A stretch of 64,000 nucleotides of DNA from Flavobacterium sp. Lineage in GTDB: Bacteria; Bacteroidota; Bacteroidia; Flavobacteriales; Flavobacteriaceae. The first letter of the stretch is position 1, and each line of letters starts with the position of its first letter. Below are positions 18,585-27,802 of the stretch, in pieces. A model generated the notes under the pieces. That model saw only the letters and a program-made list of their open reading frames with translations. It was not told the DNA's origin and made no database searches. A program made the position numbers and the translations under genes. Location: positions 1 through 64,000 of the forward strand of contig NZ_SEBR01000007.1 of assembly GCF_004295795.1 (NCBI RefSeq), given 5' to 3'.

Positions 18585-18653
18585 GACGGTGGAAATTCTT
18601 ATTTGGAAAATCGGTTGACGGGCAAGATTCTGGAATATGAGGACTATCTTTGA
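18585..18653 (+). pseudogene. In-frame continuation of the HD protein after TAG
   Basis: Twenty-two codons directly after the amber codon, in the same frame, ending in TGA. The encoded peptide contains YLENRLTGKILEYEDYL, which resembles the C-terminal helix of small alarmone hydrolases. It is likely the original 3' end of the gene. Confidence 0.6.
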
Positions 18654-18714
18654 ATTGAAAGCGCCGGTTTCCCGATGCACTTGTACTGATTTGGTTGCAA
18701 AATTTAAGATTTTT

Positions 18715-18732
18715 TACAGATTTTCTGTACTT
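18715..18732. repeat. 18-bp intergenic repeat, copy 2
   Basis: TACAGATTTTCTGTACTT, identical and in the same orientation as 14053-14070. It lies between the end of the HD gene and the sufD terminator. Confidence 0.85.
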
Positions 18733-18832
18733 GACTGATCCGGAACCGCACTAAATTTAGGGCGGGTGGTGGTGGTATTTTTGAGGTCGGAAAAAAGTAA
18801 AAATTACGTTCAAGCCCCGATTTCTTCCAGCC

Positions 18833-18862
18833 AAAAAAAAGCCCGACTTTCAATCGGACTTC
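18833..18862 (-). terminator. Rho-independent terminator of the sufA-sufD operon
   Basis: On the minus strand: AAGTCCGA, loop TTGAAAG, TCGGGCTT, followed by eight T. It lies 22 bases after the sufD stop. It shows that the sufABCD transcript ends here instead of running into sufS. Confidence 0.85.
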
Positions 18863-18883
18863 CTATTACTATTTTTCGCGAGA

Positions 18884-20200
18884 CTACAAATCAAATCCCA
18901 TATTGACACCTAACTTCAAGGCAATCAATTTATTGATTCGATTCTTTAACTCCGGAATCTTGATGCTTTCAATGACCTCATTCGAGAAAGCGTACATCAA
19001 AAGCGCTTTCGCCTCTTTCTGCGGAATACCTCGCGATTGCATGTAAAACATCGCCTTGTCGTCCAATTGCCCAATCGTGCAACCGTGCGAACACTTCACG
19101 TCATCGGCGAAGATTTCGAGTTGCGGTTTGGCGTTGATCGTGGCTTTGTCCGAAAGCAGCACATTGTTGTTTTGCTGAAAAGCGTCGGTTTTTTGGGCTT
19201 CTTTCTCGACGTAGATCTTTCCGTTGAAAACTCCGGTCGATTTGTCGGCGTAAATGCCTTTATAATTCTGGTGTGATTCGCAATTTGGTGTCGCGTGACG
19301 CACCAAAGTGTGGTGATCGACGTGTTGCGTGCCATCCAAGATCGTGATTCCTTTCAGAGTCGAGTCGATGTGTTCGCCTTCGTGGAAGAAATTCAGGTTG
19401 TTTCTCGTAATGTTTCCGCCAAAAGAAAAAGTATGGACTTTCACGGTACTCATTTCCTTTTGTGAAATATAAGTATTGTCAATCAGTGAAGCCGAATCGT
19501 TGTCGTTCTGAAGCTTGTAGAAATCGACGATAGCGCGTTTTTTCGCATAAATTTCGGTAACGGCATTCGTCAAAACGGCGTTTTCGGACAGACTTTGGTG
19601 ACGCTCGACAATCTGCACGTGAGAATTCTCGCCGGCAATCACCAAACTTCTCGGCTGAACCATCAAAGCGGCTTCGTTTCCGGTCGAGAAATACATGATC
19701 TCGATCGGCTTGTCGGCGACTTTCGAACGCGGAATGTTGATGAACGCACCTTCGCGGGCAAAAGCGGTATTCAAAGTCGTCAAACTTTCGTCCTGCGACG
19801 CGATCTTGTTGAAATACTCATCGATGATCATCTTGTATTTCGGTTTGGTCAAGGCCGACGACATCAAACAAACATCGAGCCCGTCGTGAGTTGTCGAACT
19901 CAGGAACGAGCTAAAAACACCATCGATGAAAACAATCTTGTAAGTGTCGATCTCGTGCAGGAAATATTTCTTGACATCGGCGAAATCAAGTGCCGATTCG
20001 GTCTTTGGGAAAACCGTGAAATCTTTCTTCAAAACCGAATTCAAGGACGTGTATTTCCAAGCTTCCAATTTCTTGGTCGGAAAGCCTTTCTCCTCGAAAT
20101 TTTTGAGTGCCGTCGTGCGGATGTCGTGCAAAGCAGTTTCTGTGTCGATTTGCTCCTCGAACGCCATGAAAGACGATATTAATTTTTCTTTCAACTCCAT
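18884..20200 (-). CDS. sufD: Fe-S cluster assembly protein SufD
   Basis: A 438-residue subunit of the SufBC2D scaffold complex on which Fe-S clusters are built. It shows the SufB/SufD beta-helix region (GTQHVDHHTLVRHATPNC) and the C-terminal KCSHGCTIGQLDD motif. Length is normal. It lies one base after sufC in the same operon and is followed by a terminator instead of sufS. Confidence 0.96.
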   Translation of the reverse strand: MELKEKLISSFMAFEEQIDTETALHDIRTTALKNFEEKGFPTKKLEAWKYTSLNSVLKKDFTVFPKTESALDFADVKKYFLHEIDTYKIVFIDGVFSSFLSSTTHDGLDVCLMSSALTKPKYKMIIDEYFNKIASQDESLTTLNTAFAREGAFINIPRSKVADKPIEIMYFSTGNEAALMVQPRSLVIAGENSHVQIVERHQSLSENAVLTNAVTEIYAKKRAIVDFYKLQNDNDSASLIDNTYISQKEMSTVKVHTFSFGGNITRNNLNFFHEGEHIDSTLKGITILDGTQHVDHHTLVRHATPNCESHQNYKGIYADKSTGVFNGKIYVEKEAQKTDAFQQNNNVLLSDKATINAKPQLEIFADDVKCSHGCTIGQLDDKAMFYMQSRGIPQKEAKALLMYAFSNEVIESIKIPELKNRINKLIALKLGVNMGFDL

Positions 20201-20201
20201 T

Positions 20202-20948
20202 TTAGTTCTCCGATTTTATCCAATCGTACCCTTTTTCCTCAAGTTCGTAAGCCAATTCTTTTCCGCCCGATTTTACGATTTTTCCTTGGTACAAAACGTG
20301 TACGAAATCAGGAACGATGTAATCCAAAAGTCGCTGATAGTGCGTGATTACAATAATTGCGTTGTTTTCAGACTTGAGTTTGTTGACGCCATTTGCGACA
20401 ATTCTCAAAGCATCGATGTCAAGACCGGAATCCGTTTCGTCAAGGATCGCGAGTTTCGGCTCGAGCATCGCCATCTGAAAAATCTCGTTTCTCTTTTTTT
20501 CTCCACCCGAAAAACCTTCGTTCAAAGATCTCGAAAGGAATTTGCGGTCGATCTCCAAAAGTTCCGATTTTTCGCGGATCGATTTCAGCATCTCATTGGC
20601 TGGCATTTCCTCCAAACCTTGCGCTTTTCTCGATTCGTTGATCGCGGTCTTCATAAAATTCGTAACCGAAACGCCCGGGATTTCCACCGGATACTGAAAC
20701 GACAGGAAAATGCCTCTGTGAGCGCGCTCTTCCGGCGCCAATTCTGAAATGTCTTCACCGTCGAGGATGATCTCGCCTTCGGTCATTTCATAATGCTCGT
20801 TCCCGGCAATTACTGCCGAAAGCGTTGATTTTCCGGAACCGTTTGGTCCCATGATCGCATGCACTTCACCGGCTTTCACCGAAAGATTGATGCCCTTCAG
20901 GATATCTTTGTCTTCTACTTTCGCGTGTAGATTTTTTACTTCTAGCAT
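20202..20948 (-). CDS. sufC: Fe-S cluster assembly ATPase SufC
   Basis: A 248-residue ABC-type ATPase that drives the SufBCD scaffold. Walker A is [12 protein letters not shown], the signature is [11 protein letters not shown], and Walker B is [16 protein letters not shown], followed by the H-loop [11 protein letters not shown]. Length and motifs are complete. The ATG is one base after the stop of the inserted DUF5615 gene, so that foreign pair is now between sufB and sufC without an obvious terminator. Confidence 0.97.
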   Translation of the reverse strand: MLEVKNLHAKVEDKDILKGINLSVKAGEVHAIMGPNGSGKSTLSAVIAGNEHYEMTEGEIILDGEDISELAPEERAHRGIFLSFQYPVEIPGVSVTNFMKTAINESRKAQGLEEMPANEMLKSIREKSELLEIDRKFLSRSLNEGFSGGEKKRNEIFQMAMLEPKLAILDETDSGLDIDALRIVANGVNKLKSENNAIIVITHYQRLLDYIVPDFVHVLYQGKIVKSGGKELAYELEEKGYDWIKSEN

Positions 20949-20949
20949 T

Positions 20950-21297
20950 TTATTTTGTATCTATTTCTAAACAAGCAATTTCTGATTCGCTCAATGCAAG
21001 AAAATCTTCTATTGCCAACTTGTTCTTAATCATTAAATCAGCAAGCTCTGCTGTCAATATATTACCCATTCTGAGCCAGATTATTTTTGGAGGAAAACCT
21101 CGAACCATACTCAAATCATAAAAATCAGGATCAAAGGTGACAATCGTAAAATTTTCTTTTTCAGCAAATTGCCAAATCTCAAAGTCTTTTGAGTTCTGAA
21201 GCTTTACGTCACTCACATGTTTGCAATCCGAAAAATGATCCTTTAAGAGCCGTACGATCCGGAACGAAATATTCTGATCAAACAACAGTTTCATCAC
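20950..21297 (-). CDS. DUF5615 PIN-like protein (putative toxin)
   Basis: A 115-residue protein of the DUF5615/Mut7-C-like PIN family. Acidic residues of a PIN-type metal site are visible: D8 in LLFDQNIS, and FDPDFYDLS in the middle (TIVTFDPDF). PIN proteins are often toxin RNases, and DUF5615 is usually paired with DUF433, as here with a four-base overlap. GC content is about 32% over 20941-21180, against about 47% in a sufC line nearby, which points to recent acquisition. Toxin activity is inferred from the pairing. Confidence 0.82.
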   Translation of the reverse strand: MMKLLFDQNISFRIVRLLKDHFSDCKHVSDVKLQNSKDFEIWQFAEKENFTIVTFDPDFYDLSMVRGFPPKIIWLRMGNILTAELADLMIKNKLAIEDFLALSESEIACLEIDTK

Positions 21298-21515
21298 GCC
21301 GATTTAAGCCTATGTTCCCGATCGGCGGCATAACTCAAACAGGCTTTGATGTCAGCTGTTGTCAATTCTGGAAAATCTGATGTAATTTCATCAAACGACA
21401 TCCCTAATGCCAAATATCCGAGAACATCGTAAACAGTTATTCTTGTCTCGCGAACGCAAGGTTTTCCAAACCGTTTTTCTGGATCAATCTTGATTATGTC
21501 TTGATACGAATTCAT
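21294..21515 (-). CDS. DUF433 protein (putative antitoxin)
   Basis: A 73-residue protein of the DUF433 family, with the typical KRFGKPCVRETRITVYDVLG start and the helix-turn-helix-like LGMSFDEITSDFPELTTADI. DUF433 proteins are the usual upstream partners of DUF5615 and probably act as antitoxin and DNA binder. The stop overlaps the DUF5615 start by four bases. It lies 30 bases after the sufB stop, so autoregulation could affect sufC and sufD downstream; this is inference. Confidence 0.85.
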   Translation of the reverse strand: MNSYQDIIKIDPEKRFGKPCVRETRITVYDVLGYLALGMSFDEITSDFPELTTADIKACLSYAADREHRLKSA

Positions 21516-21545
21516 TTTTCGGAAATTTTTTAATTGTGCTACGAT

Positions 21546-22994
21546 TTACCCAACCGAACCTTCGAGCGAGATCTCAAGCAATTTTTGGGCTTCCACGGCA
21601 AATTCCATCGGAAGTTTGTTCAAAACCTCTTTGGAAAATCCGTTTACGATCAAAGCGATGGCTTTTTCTGTCGGAATGCCTCTTTGGTTGCAATAAAAAA
21701 CCTGGTCTTCGCCGATTTTCGAAGTCGTAGCTTCGTGCTCGATTTTCGCCGACGGATTTTTGGATTCGATATACGGAAATGTGTGAGCGCCGCAGTTATT
21801 TCCCATCAAAAGCGAATCGCATTGGGAGAAATTTCGGGCGTTGTCAGCACGGCCTGAAATCTGGACGAGTCCGCGGTAGCTGTTTTGTGACTTTCCTGCA
21901 GAAATTCCTTTGGAAATGATCGTCGACTTGGTGTTTTTGCCCAAATGGATCATTTTCGTTCCCGTATCCGCTTGCTGATAGTTGTTCGTAACGGCAATCG
22001 AATAGAATTCACCAACCGAATTGTCGCCTTTCAAAACGCAAGACGGATATTTCCAAGTCACGGCCGAACCCGTCTCGACCTGCGTCCACGAAATCTTCGC
22101 GTTTTTTTCGCAAAGTCCGCGTTTGGTCACGAAGTTGAACACGCCACCTTTTCCGTTCTTGTCGCCCGGAAACCAGTTTTGAACCGTCGAATATTTAATT
22201 TCGGCTCCGTCCATCGCGATCAATTCTACGACGGCCGCGTGCAATTGGTTCTCATCACGACTTGGTGCGGTGCAACCTTCTAGGTAAGACACGTAGCTTT
22301 CCTCGTCGGCGATTACCAAAGTTCTTTCGAATTGTCCCGTTCCGGCTTGGTTGATTCGGAAATAGGTCGAAAGTTCCATCGGACAACGCACGCCTTTCGG
22401 AATGTAGCAGAACGATCCATCGGAAAAAACCGCAGAATTCAGTGCTGCATAAAAATTGTCCTTTTGCGGAACGACGGTTCCAAGATATTTCTTCACCAAT
22501 TCCGGATGCTCTTTGATCGCCTCGGAAATCGGGCAAAAAATGATGCCTTTTTCGGCCAAAGTTTTCTTGAAAGTCGTCGCGACAGAAACCGAATCGACCA
22601 CGATATCCATCGCGATGTTGTTCATTTTCTTTTGTTCGTCGACAGAAATCCCAAGTTTTTTGTACATCGCCAAAAGCTCCGGATCGACATCGTCAAGCGT
22701 TTTGCTCGGATCGACTTTTTTGGGAGCCGAATAATACGAGATCGCCTGAAAATCCGGTTTCTTGTACTGCACATTTGCCCATTCGGGCTCGGTCATTTCG
22801 CTCCACGCGCGGAAAGCTTCCAATCGCCACTCGGTCATCCATTCCGGCTCTTCCTTTTTTAGGGAAATCGCGCGAACGATGTCTTCGTTTAGTCCGATGG
22901 GAAACGTATCAGATTCTATATCGGTATAAAATCCGTATTCGTATTCTTTATTTTCGAGTTCGACTTTGAGGTCGTCTTCTGTATATTTTGACAT
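21546..22994 (-). CDS. sufB: Fe-S cluster assembly protein SufB
   Basis: A 482-residue scaffold subunit of SufBC2D. It has the family hallmark [15 protein letters not shown], the beta-helix region ([11 protein letters not shown]), and [19 protein letters not shown] near the C-terminus. Length is normal. It lies second in the sufA-B-C-D operon, 41 bases after the sufA-like gene, and is separated from sufC by the DUF433/DUF5615 pair. Confidence 0.97.
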   Translation of the reverse strand: MSKYTEDDLKVELENKEYEYGFYTDIESDTFPIGLNEDIVRAISLKKEEPEWMTEWRLEAFRAWSEMTEPEWANVQYKKPDFQAISYYSAPKKVDPSKTLDDVDPELLAMYKKLGISVDEQKKMNNIAMDIVVDSVSVATTFKKTLAEKGIIFCPISEAIKEHPELVKKYLGTVVPQKDNFYAALNSAVFSDGSFCYIPKGVRCPMELSTYFRINQAGTGQFERTLVIADEESYVSYLEGCTAPSRDENQLHAAVVELIAMDGAEIKYSTVQNWFPGDKNGKGGVFNFVTKRGLCEKNAKISWTQVETGSAVTWKYPSCVLKGDNSVGEFYSIAVTNNYQQADTGTKMIHLGKNTKSTIISKGISAGKSQNSYRGLVQISGRADNARNFSQCDSLLMGNNCGAHTFPYIESKNPSAKIEHEATTSKIGEDQVFYCNQRGIPTEKAIALIVNGFSKEVLNKLPMEFAVEAQKLLEISLEGSVG

Positions 22995-23035
22995 AAAAAG
23001 TCTTAGGTTAAAAAGCCTTTTGTCGGCTTAAAACA

Positions 23036-23365
23036 TTAAAGCGAGAAGCTTTCCCCGCAACCGCAAGTGCGACTCGCGTTCGGATTGTTGAAAATGAAAC
23101 CTTTTCCGTTCAATCCGCCGGAAAATTCCAAAGTAGTTCCGGCCAGATACAGGAACGATTTTTTCTCGACTGCGACCTTCACGCCGTTGTCTTCGAAAAC
23201 TTTATCGGTTTCGCCCAGTTCTTTGTCGAATTTGAGTACGTATTCAAGACCAGAGCAACCGCCGCTTTTCACACCGACGCGAACGTAGTCGATCGTGGCG
23301 TCAAATCCGTCCTCGGTCATCAATTGGACGACTTTGGTCTTGGCAGAATCAGAAACTTTTATCAT
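23036..23365 (-). CDS. HesB/IscA-type Fe-S carrier (SufA-like)
   Basis: A 109-residue A-type carrier protein that passes Fe-S clusters to targets. The three conserved cysteines are present: C37 in KSGGCSGLEY, and C101 and C103 in RTCGCGESFSL. It is the first gene of the SUF operon, with a promoter about 120 bases upstream. Confidence 0.95.
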   Translation of the reverse strand: MIKVSDSAKTKVVQLMTEDGFDATIDYVRVGVKSGGCSGLEYVLKFDKELGETDKVFEDNGVKVAVEKKSFLYLAGTTLEFSGGLNGKGFIFNNPNASRTCGCGESFSL

Positions 23366-23484
23366 GATTTTTACTTTAGTGATTAGTGGAACGATCGGTT
23401 AAATCCTGTTTCGCAATCAATTGACAATCAAATCAGTCTTTCGGATTTTGGCCCGATTTTTTTCGGTTCCGTTCAAATAATGCG

Positions 23485-23492
23485 CAAAGATA
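23485..23492 (-). promoter_or_regulatory. -7 promoter element of the sufA-B-C-D operon (TATCTTTG)
   Basis: Minus-strand TATCTTTG, an exact TAnnTTTG match, 119 bases before the sufA-like ATG. The long leader contrasts with the short leaders of most other genes here and could carry control elements; I see no recognisable Fur or IscR-type site. Confidence 0.5.
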
Positions 23493-23588
23493 GTGTAAAA
23501 CGAACTTTTGGCCGCATCCGCCAACATTTTTATAACGAATGAGGCGATAGAAATCGGCAATGGTTTCGGCATTTGGAGAACGAATCGT

Positions 23589-23596
23589 TACATTTG
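23589..23596 (+). promoter_or_regulatory. -7 promoter element of the MBL hydrolase gene (TACATTTG)
   Basis: Exact TAnnTTTG match 30 bases before the ATG at 23627. It is divergent from the suf promoter, with about 100 bases between the two -7 elements. Confidence 0.5.
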
Positions 23597-23626
23597 CGAT
23601 TCACTTCTGCAAAAATTTTCCGAAAT

Positions 23627-24484
23627 ATGAAATTGTATCCGATTGAAGCCGGGAATTTCAAGCTCGACGGAGGCGCCATGTTCGGCGTAGTTCCGAAAAC
23701 CATCTGGCAAAAGACCAATCCGGCCGATTCCAACAACCTCATCGACATTGCCGCGCGCTGCCTTTTAATCGAAGACGGCAACCGACTGATTCTCATCGAT
23801 ACCGGAATGGGCGACAAGCAATCTGACAAATTCTTTGGCTATTACTCGCTTTGGGGCGATCATTCCATCGAAAAATCACTGGCCAAGTACGGATTTTCGA
23901 AAGATGACATCACCGATGTTTTCATGACGCACCTACATTTTGACCATTGCGGCGGCTCGATCGTCTGGAACAAAGACAAATCGGGTTACGAACCGGCTTT
24001 CAAAAACGCCAAATTCTGGACGAACGAAAACCATTGGGACTGGGCGACAAAACCGAATGCTCGCGAAAAAGCGTCGTTTCTATCCGAAAATTTGCTTCCG
24101 ATGCAACAAAGCGGCCAATTAAACTTTCTGCAAAATCCAAAGTCTGACTTCCAGGCGACTTCTGAACTTGGTTTCGGAATCTATTATGTGGACGGACATA
24201 CCGAAAAAATGATGATTCCGTATATCGATTACAACGGGAAAACAATTGCGTTCGCGGCCGATTTGATCCCGACCGCCGGACACATCCCGGTAAATTACGT
24301 GATGGGTTACGACACGCGTCCGCTTTTGACGATGCCCGAAAAGAGCAAATTCCTGACCGACGCTTTGGCCGATAATTTCTACATTGTGCTCGAACACGAC
24401 GCTCACAACCAAGTCATTACCGTAGAACAGACAGAACGCGGCATCCGACTTAAAGAAACCTTCACTTGCGAAGAAATTTTCTGA
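23627..24484 (+). CDS. MBL-fold metallo-hydrolase
   Basis: A 285-residue metallo-beta-lactamase-fold hydrolase. The metal-binding motif is T101-HLHFDHCGG, with further ligands likely at GHTEKMM (after YYVDGH), in FAADLIPTAGHI, and at the final EHDAHN. I chose the ATG at 23627 (MKLYPIEAG), which follows a -7 element; the upstream frame to 23573 overlaps the promoter. No signal peptide, so cytoplasmic. The family includes lactonases and other hydrolases, and the substrate is not readable. Sixteen bases before the first S8 protease gene. Confidence 0.88.
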   Translation: MKLYPIEAGNFKLDGGAMFGVVPKTIWQKTNPADSNNLIDIAARCLLIEDGNRLILIDTGMGDKQSDKFFGYYSLWGDHSIEKSLAKYGFSKDDITDVFMTHLHFDHCGGSIVWNKDKSGYEPAFKNAKFWTNENHWDWATKPNAREKASFLSENLLPMQQSGQLNFLQNPKSDFQATSELGFGIYYVDGHTEKMMIPYIDYNGKTIAFAADLIPTAGHIPVNYVMGYDTRPLLTMPEKSKFLTDALADNFYIVLEHDAHNQVITVEQTERGIRLKETFTCEEIF

Positions 24485-24500
24485 CGATAAAAACAACAAC

Positions 24501-26090
24501 ATGAATAAAAAATTCTCCTCAAAAACACTTTCGGCTCTTGCGATCGCCGCACTTTTTGTCACATTCAACGCAACGGCCCAAGTTTCGGCCAAAAATGTGA
24601 CGGCTAAGAAAAAGCCTTTAGCCGAAAACGACCTCAAGCGCTGGAGCGATCTTGATCTCGAGAAAGATTCCGTCGCCGGAATGAGCGTCGACCGCGCCTA
24701 CAAGGAATTGCTCAAAAACAAGAAAAGTACGACTGTAATCGTGGGCGTAGTCGATTCTGGCGTCGACATCGATCACGAAGATCTGAAAGGCAAAATCTGG
24801 ACGAACACCAAGGAAATCGCAGGAAACGGAATCGACGATGACAAAAACGGTTATATCGACGACGTTCACGGTTGGAACTTTTTGGGTGACGCTGTCGCGG
24901 AGACGTTGGAAATTACGCGTATGGTGAAAAAATCCGATCCGAATGCGCCAGGTTATGCAACCATGAAAGCCGATTTTGACAAACAATACAAAGCGGCTCA
25001 GAAAAACCTCAAGTCGAGCGAGGACATGATCAAAGCGCTTTCGTCGATTCGAAAAGAACTCGGCAAAAACGATTTCACGGTCGACGATCTCAACAAATTC
25101 AACAGCAAAGACACTTTGGTGACGCGCCTTAAACCTCGCGTGATCACGTTGCTTGGCCGCATGAAACCCGAAGAACTCGACAAGTTCGTGGCAAGCTCGA
25201 AAGAACGCGCCGAATCTCAGGTAAACGTAACCTTGAACGTCGATTACAACGAACGGATGAAAATGGACGATCCGGATAATTTCGACAAGAAAAACTACGG
25301 AAACAACCAAGTTTACGGCCCGGACAAAAAATCGACAACCCACGGAACGCACGTTTCCGGAATCATCGCGCAAGTTCGCGGCAATGAATTCGGTGGCGAT
25401 GGCGTGGCCGAAAACGTTTTGATCATGCCCGTAAGAACCGTTCCGAACGGAGACGAATACGACAAGGACGTCGCGCTTTCGATTCGCTACGCGGTCGACA
25501 ACGGCGCAAAAGTCATCAACGGAAGTTTCGGGAAAGCTTATTCGCCGCATCCGGAATGGGTTTGGGATGCAATCAGATACGCAGCCAAAAAAGACGTGCT
25601 TATCGTGATGGCCGCCGGAAACAGCGGAAACGACATCGACCTGGTAGAAAACCAGAATTTCCCGATGGATTTCGACAAAACCAACAAGGAAGTCGCTGAA
25701 AACGTGATTACCGTCGGTGCATCGAATTCGACTTACGGCGAAAATCTCGTCGCGCCATTTTCCAACTACGGAAAACAGAACGTGGACGTTTTCTCACCGG
25801 GAACGCGCATTTACGCCACGACTCCGGAAAATACATATGCTTATCTGCAAGGAACTTCGATGGCCGCGCCGAATGTGGCCGGAGTTGCCGCTTTGATCCG
25901 TTCTTATTATCCGAAATTGTCGGCGGCTCAAGTCAAGCAGATCTTGATGACTTCTGGAGTGAAGCCAGACGTTACGGTCGTTCTTGGAAACAAGCGCGAG
26001 AAAAAACCGTTTTCCGAAGCCAGCCGCGGCGGCACGGTCGTGAACGCTTACAACGCGCTTTTGATGGCCGAAAAAATGTCCAAAAAATAA
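24501..26090 (+). CDS. S8 family subtilisin-like serine protease A
   Basis: A 529-residue exported protease. The signal peptide is LSALAIAALFVTFNATA-Q. The catalytic triad is D85 (VVDSGVDIDHEDL), H281 (THGTHVSGI) and S453 (GTSMAAPNVAG), and the oxyanion Asn is in AAGNSGND. A segment of about 150 residues between Asp and His (residues 105-275) is a lineage-type insertion with many charged helices. It is a close tandem paralogue of the next gene, and lies 16 bases after the MBL gene, probably in the same transcript. Confidence 0.94.
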   Translation: MNKKFSSKTLSALAIAALFVTFNATAQVSAKNVTAKKKPLAENDLKRWSDLDLEKDSVAGMSVDRAYKELLKNKKSTTVIVGVVDSGVDIDHEDLKGKIWTNTKEIAGNGIDDDKNGYIDDVHGWNFLGDAVAETLEITRMVKKSDPNAPGYATMKADFDKQYKAAQKNLKSSEDMIKALSSIRKELGKNDFTVDDLNKFNSKDTLVTRLKPRVITLLGRMKPEELDKFVASSKERAESQVNVTLNVDYNERMKMDDPDNFDKKNYGNNQVYGPDKKSTTHGTHVSGIIAQVRGNEFGGDGVAENVLIMPVRTVPNGDEYDKDVALSIRYAVDNGAKVINGSFGKAYSPHPEWVWDAIRYAAKKDVLIVMAAGNSGNDIDLVENQNFPMDFDKTNKEVAENVITVGASNSTYGENLVAPFSNYGKQNVDVFSPGTRIYATTPENTYAYLQGTSMAAPNVAGVAALIRSYYPKLSAAQVKQILMTSGVKPDVTVVLGNKREKKPFSEASRGGTVVNAYNALLMAEKMSKK

Positions 26091-26183
26091 AAAAATCGTC
26101 ATAACTTTCTGTTAATCGGAAGATTCGTTGTAACGAAAGACGATACTTTTAGACCCATTTTAAAAAATAGAAACATTCAAAAA

Positions 26184-27782
26184 ATGAGATTATACACTCC
26201 TTATGTCGCGACAGCTCTTATCGCGGCGATGCTTACCGGATGTGGCGCAACCAAGACTGCCGTCGCTCCTATTTCTGCTTCAACTGTAATTACCGCCAAA
26301 AAAGGCCAACTTGCCGAACCTGCTTTGCAACGCTGGAGCGACCTCGATCCGGTTAAAGACTCGATTCCCGGAATGAGCGTCGATCGCGCTTATGCCGAAT
26401 TGCTCAATGGCAAAAAAGGGCAAAAAGTCGTTGTCGGGATTATCGATTCAGGCGTCGATATCGACCATGAAGATCTGCAAGGCATGATTTGGACGAATCC
26501 GAAGGAAATCGCAGGAAACGGAATCGACGACGACAATAACGGTTATATCGATGACGTCCACGGATGGAATTTCCTTGGCGACTCGAACGACGAAAACCTC
26601 GAATTGACGCGTATGTTGAAGAAAGGCGACGACGGATCGGCCGAGTACAAAAAAATGAAAGCCGCGTTCGACGACGAATATCAGCAGGCACTTGCCGGGA
26701 AACAACAGGTCGATTTCATTTTCGCCGCCAATCAGCAAATCAAGGCGCATCTGAAAAAAGACAATTATACTTTGGATGAACTCAAAGGCATTTCCACTTC
26801 TGACCAAAACCTCAACAGAAGCAAAATGGTGATGATGAGCGTCATCCAACAGGTTGGCCCGAACTTCAACGAAGACCTGAACGAATACAAAAAACAGGTT
26901 TTCGACCAACTCAACTACCAATTGAACCTTGAGTTCGACGGACGTAAAGCTGTAGGTGACAATCCGGAAGACATCAACGACAAAAAATACGGAAACAACC
27001 GTGTTTACGCGCTTGACAAAGAAGCTTCGTTGCACGGAACGCACGTTGCGGGAATCATCGCACAGATTCGCGGAAACGGAAAAGGCGGAGACGGTGTTTC
27101 TACAACAGCCGAAATCATGGCAGTTCGCGCGGTTCCAAACGGTGACGAGTATGACAAAGACATCGCATTGGCAATCCGTTATGCGGTTGACAACGGAGCG
27201 AAAGTCATCAACGGAAGTTTCGGAAAAAGCTATTCGCCTCACAAACAATGGGTTTACGACGCGATAAAATATGCCGCGAGCAAAGACGTTCTGATCGTGC
27301 ACGCTGCCGGCAACGACGGAAAAGATCTCGACGATCCGGCAAACGCGAATTTTCCTAACGATTCTGACGATTCAGGAGCTACGGAATTCGCTGACAACGT
27401 CTTGACAATCGGAGCTTTGAACAACACTTACGGACCAGGTTTGGTAGCCGGATTCTCGAACTACGGACAGAAAAATGTAGACATTTTCTCGCCGGGTTCC
27501 AAAATATACGCAACAGTTCCGAACAACAAATACAAATACGAGCAAGGAACGTCAATGGCGTCTCCAAATGCGGCTGGTGTCGCGGCTTTGATAAGATCTT
27601 ACTATCCGAAACTTTCGGCTGCACAAGTCAAGAAAATCATCATGGATTCTGGCGTGCCGGTCACTTTCGAAGTCGTTTTGGGCGATAAGGAAGAAAAGCG
27701 TCCGTTTACGAACGCCAGTGTTTCGGGCAAAATGGTCAACGCCTACAACGCTTTGATCATGGCCGAACAAATGTCAAAATAA
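26184..27782 (+). CDS. S8 family subtilisin-like serine protease B (lipoprotein)
   Basis: A 532-residue paralogue of the preceding protease, with the same layout: D88 (IIDSGVDIDHEDL), H284 (LHGTHVAGI), S457 (GTSMASPNAAG). It differs at the N-terminus, which has a lipoprotein signal (ALIAAMLTGCGATK; acylated Cys in LTGC), so this copy is membrane-anchored while protease A is predicted soluble. The insertion between Asp and His is also diverged. A TACTTTTA sequence at 26144-26151 may be a weak own promoter. It is followed by a strong terminator. Confidence 0.94.
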   Translation: MRLYTPYVATALIAAMLTGCGATKTAVAPISASTVITAKKGQLAEPALQRWSDLDPVKDSIPGMSVDRAYAELLNGKKGQKVVVGIIDSGVDIDHEDLQGMIWTNPKEIAGNGIDDDNNGYIDDVHGWNFLGDSNDENLELTRMLKKGDDGSAEYKKMKAAFDDEYQQALAGKQQVDFIFAANQQIKAHLKKDNYTLDELKGISTSDQNLNRSKMVMMSVIQQVGPNFNEDLNEYKKQVFDQLNYQLNLEFDGRKAVGDNPEDINDKKYGNNRVYALDKEASLHGTHVAGIIAQIRGNGKGGDGVSTTAEIMAVRAVPNGDEYDKDIALAIRYAVDNGAKVINGSFGKSYSPHKQWVYDAIKYAASKDVLIVHAAGNDGKDLDDPANANFPNDSDDSGATEFADNVLTIGALNNTYGPGLVAGFSNYGQKNVDIFSPGSKIYATVPNNKYKYEQGTSMASPNAAGVAALIRSYYPKLSAAQVKKIIMDSGVPVTFEVVLGDKEEKRPFTNASVSGKMVNAYNALIMAEQMSK

Positions 27783-27802
27783 GCGGAACTAGTTTCAAAT
27801 CA

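Noticed and set aside
24618..25550. Minus-strand 310-codon frame opposite the first S8 protease (and a similar one at 26448-27302)
   Set aside because: It mirrors the codon structure of a high-confidence protease gene; both protease copies give the same type of antisense shadow.
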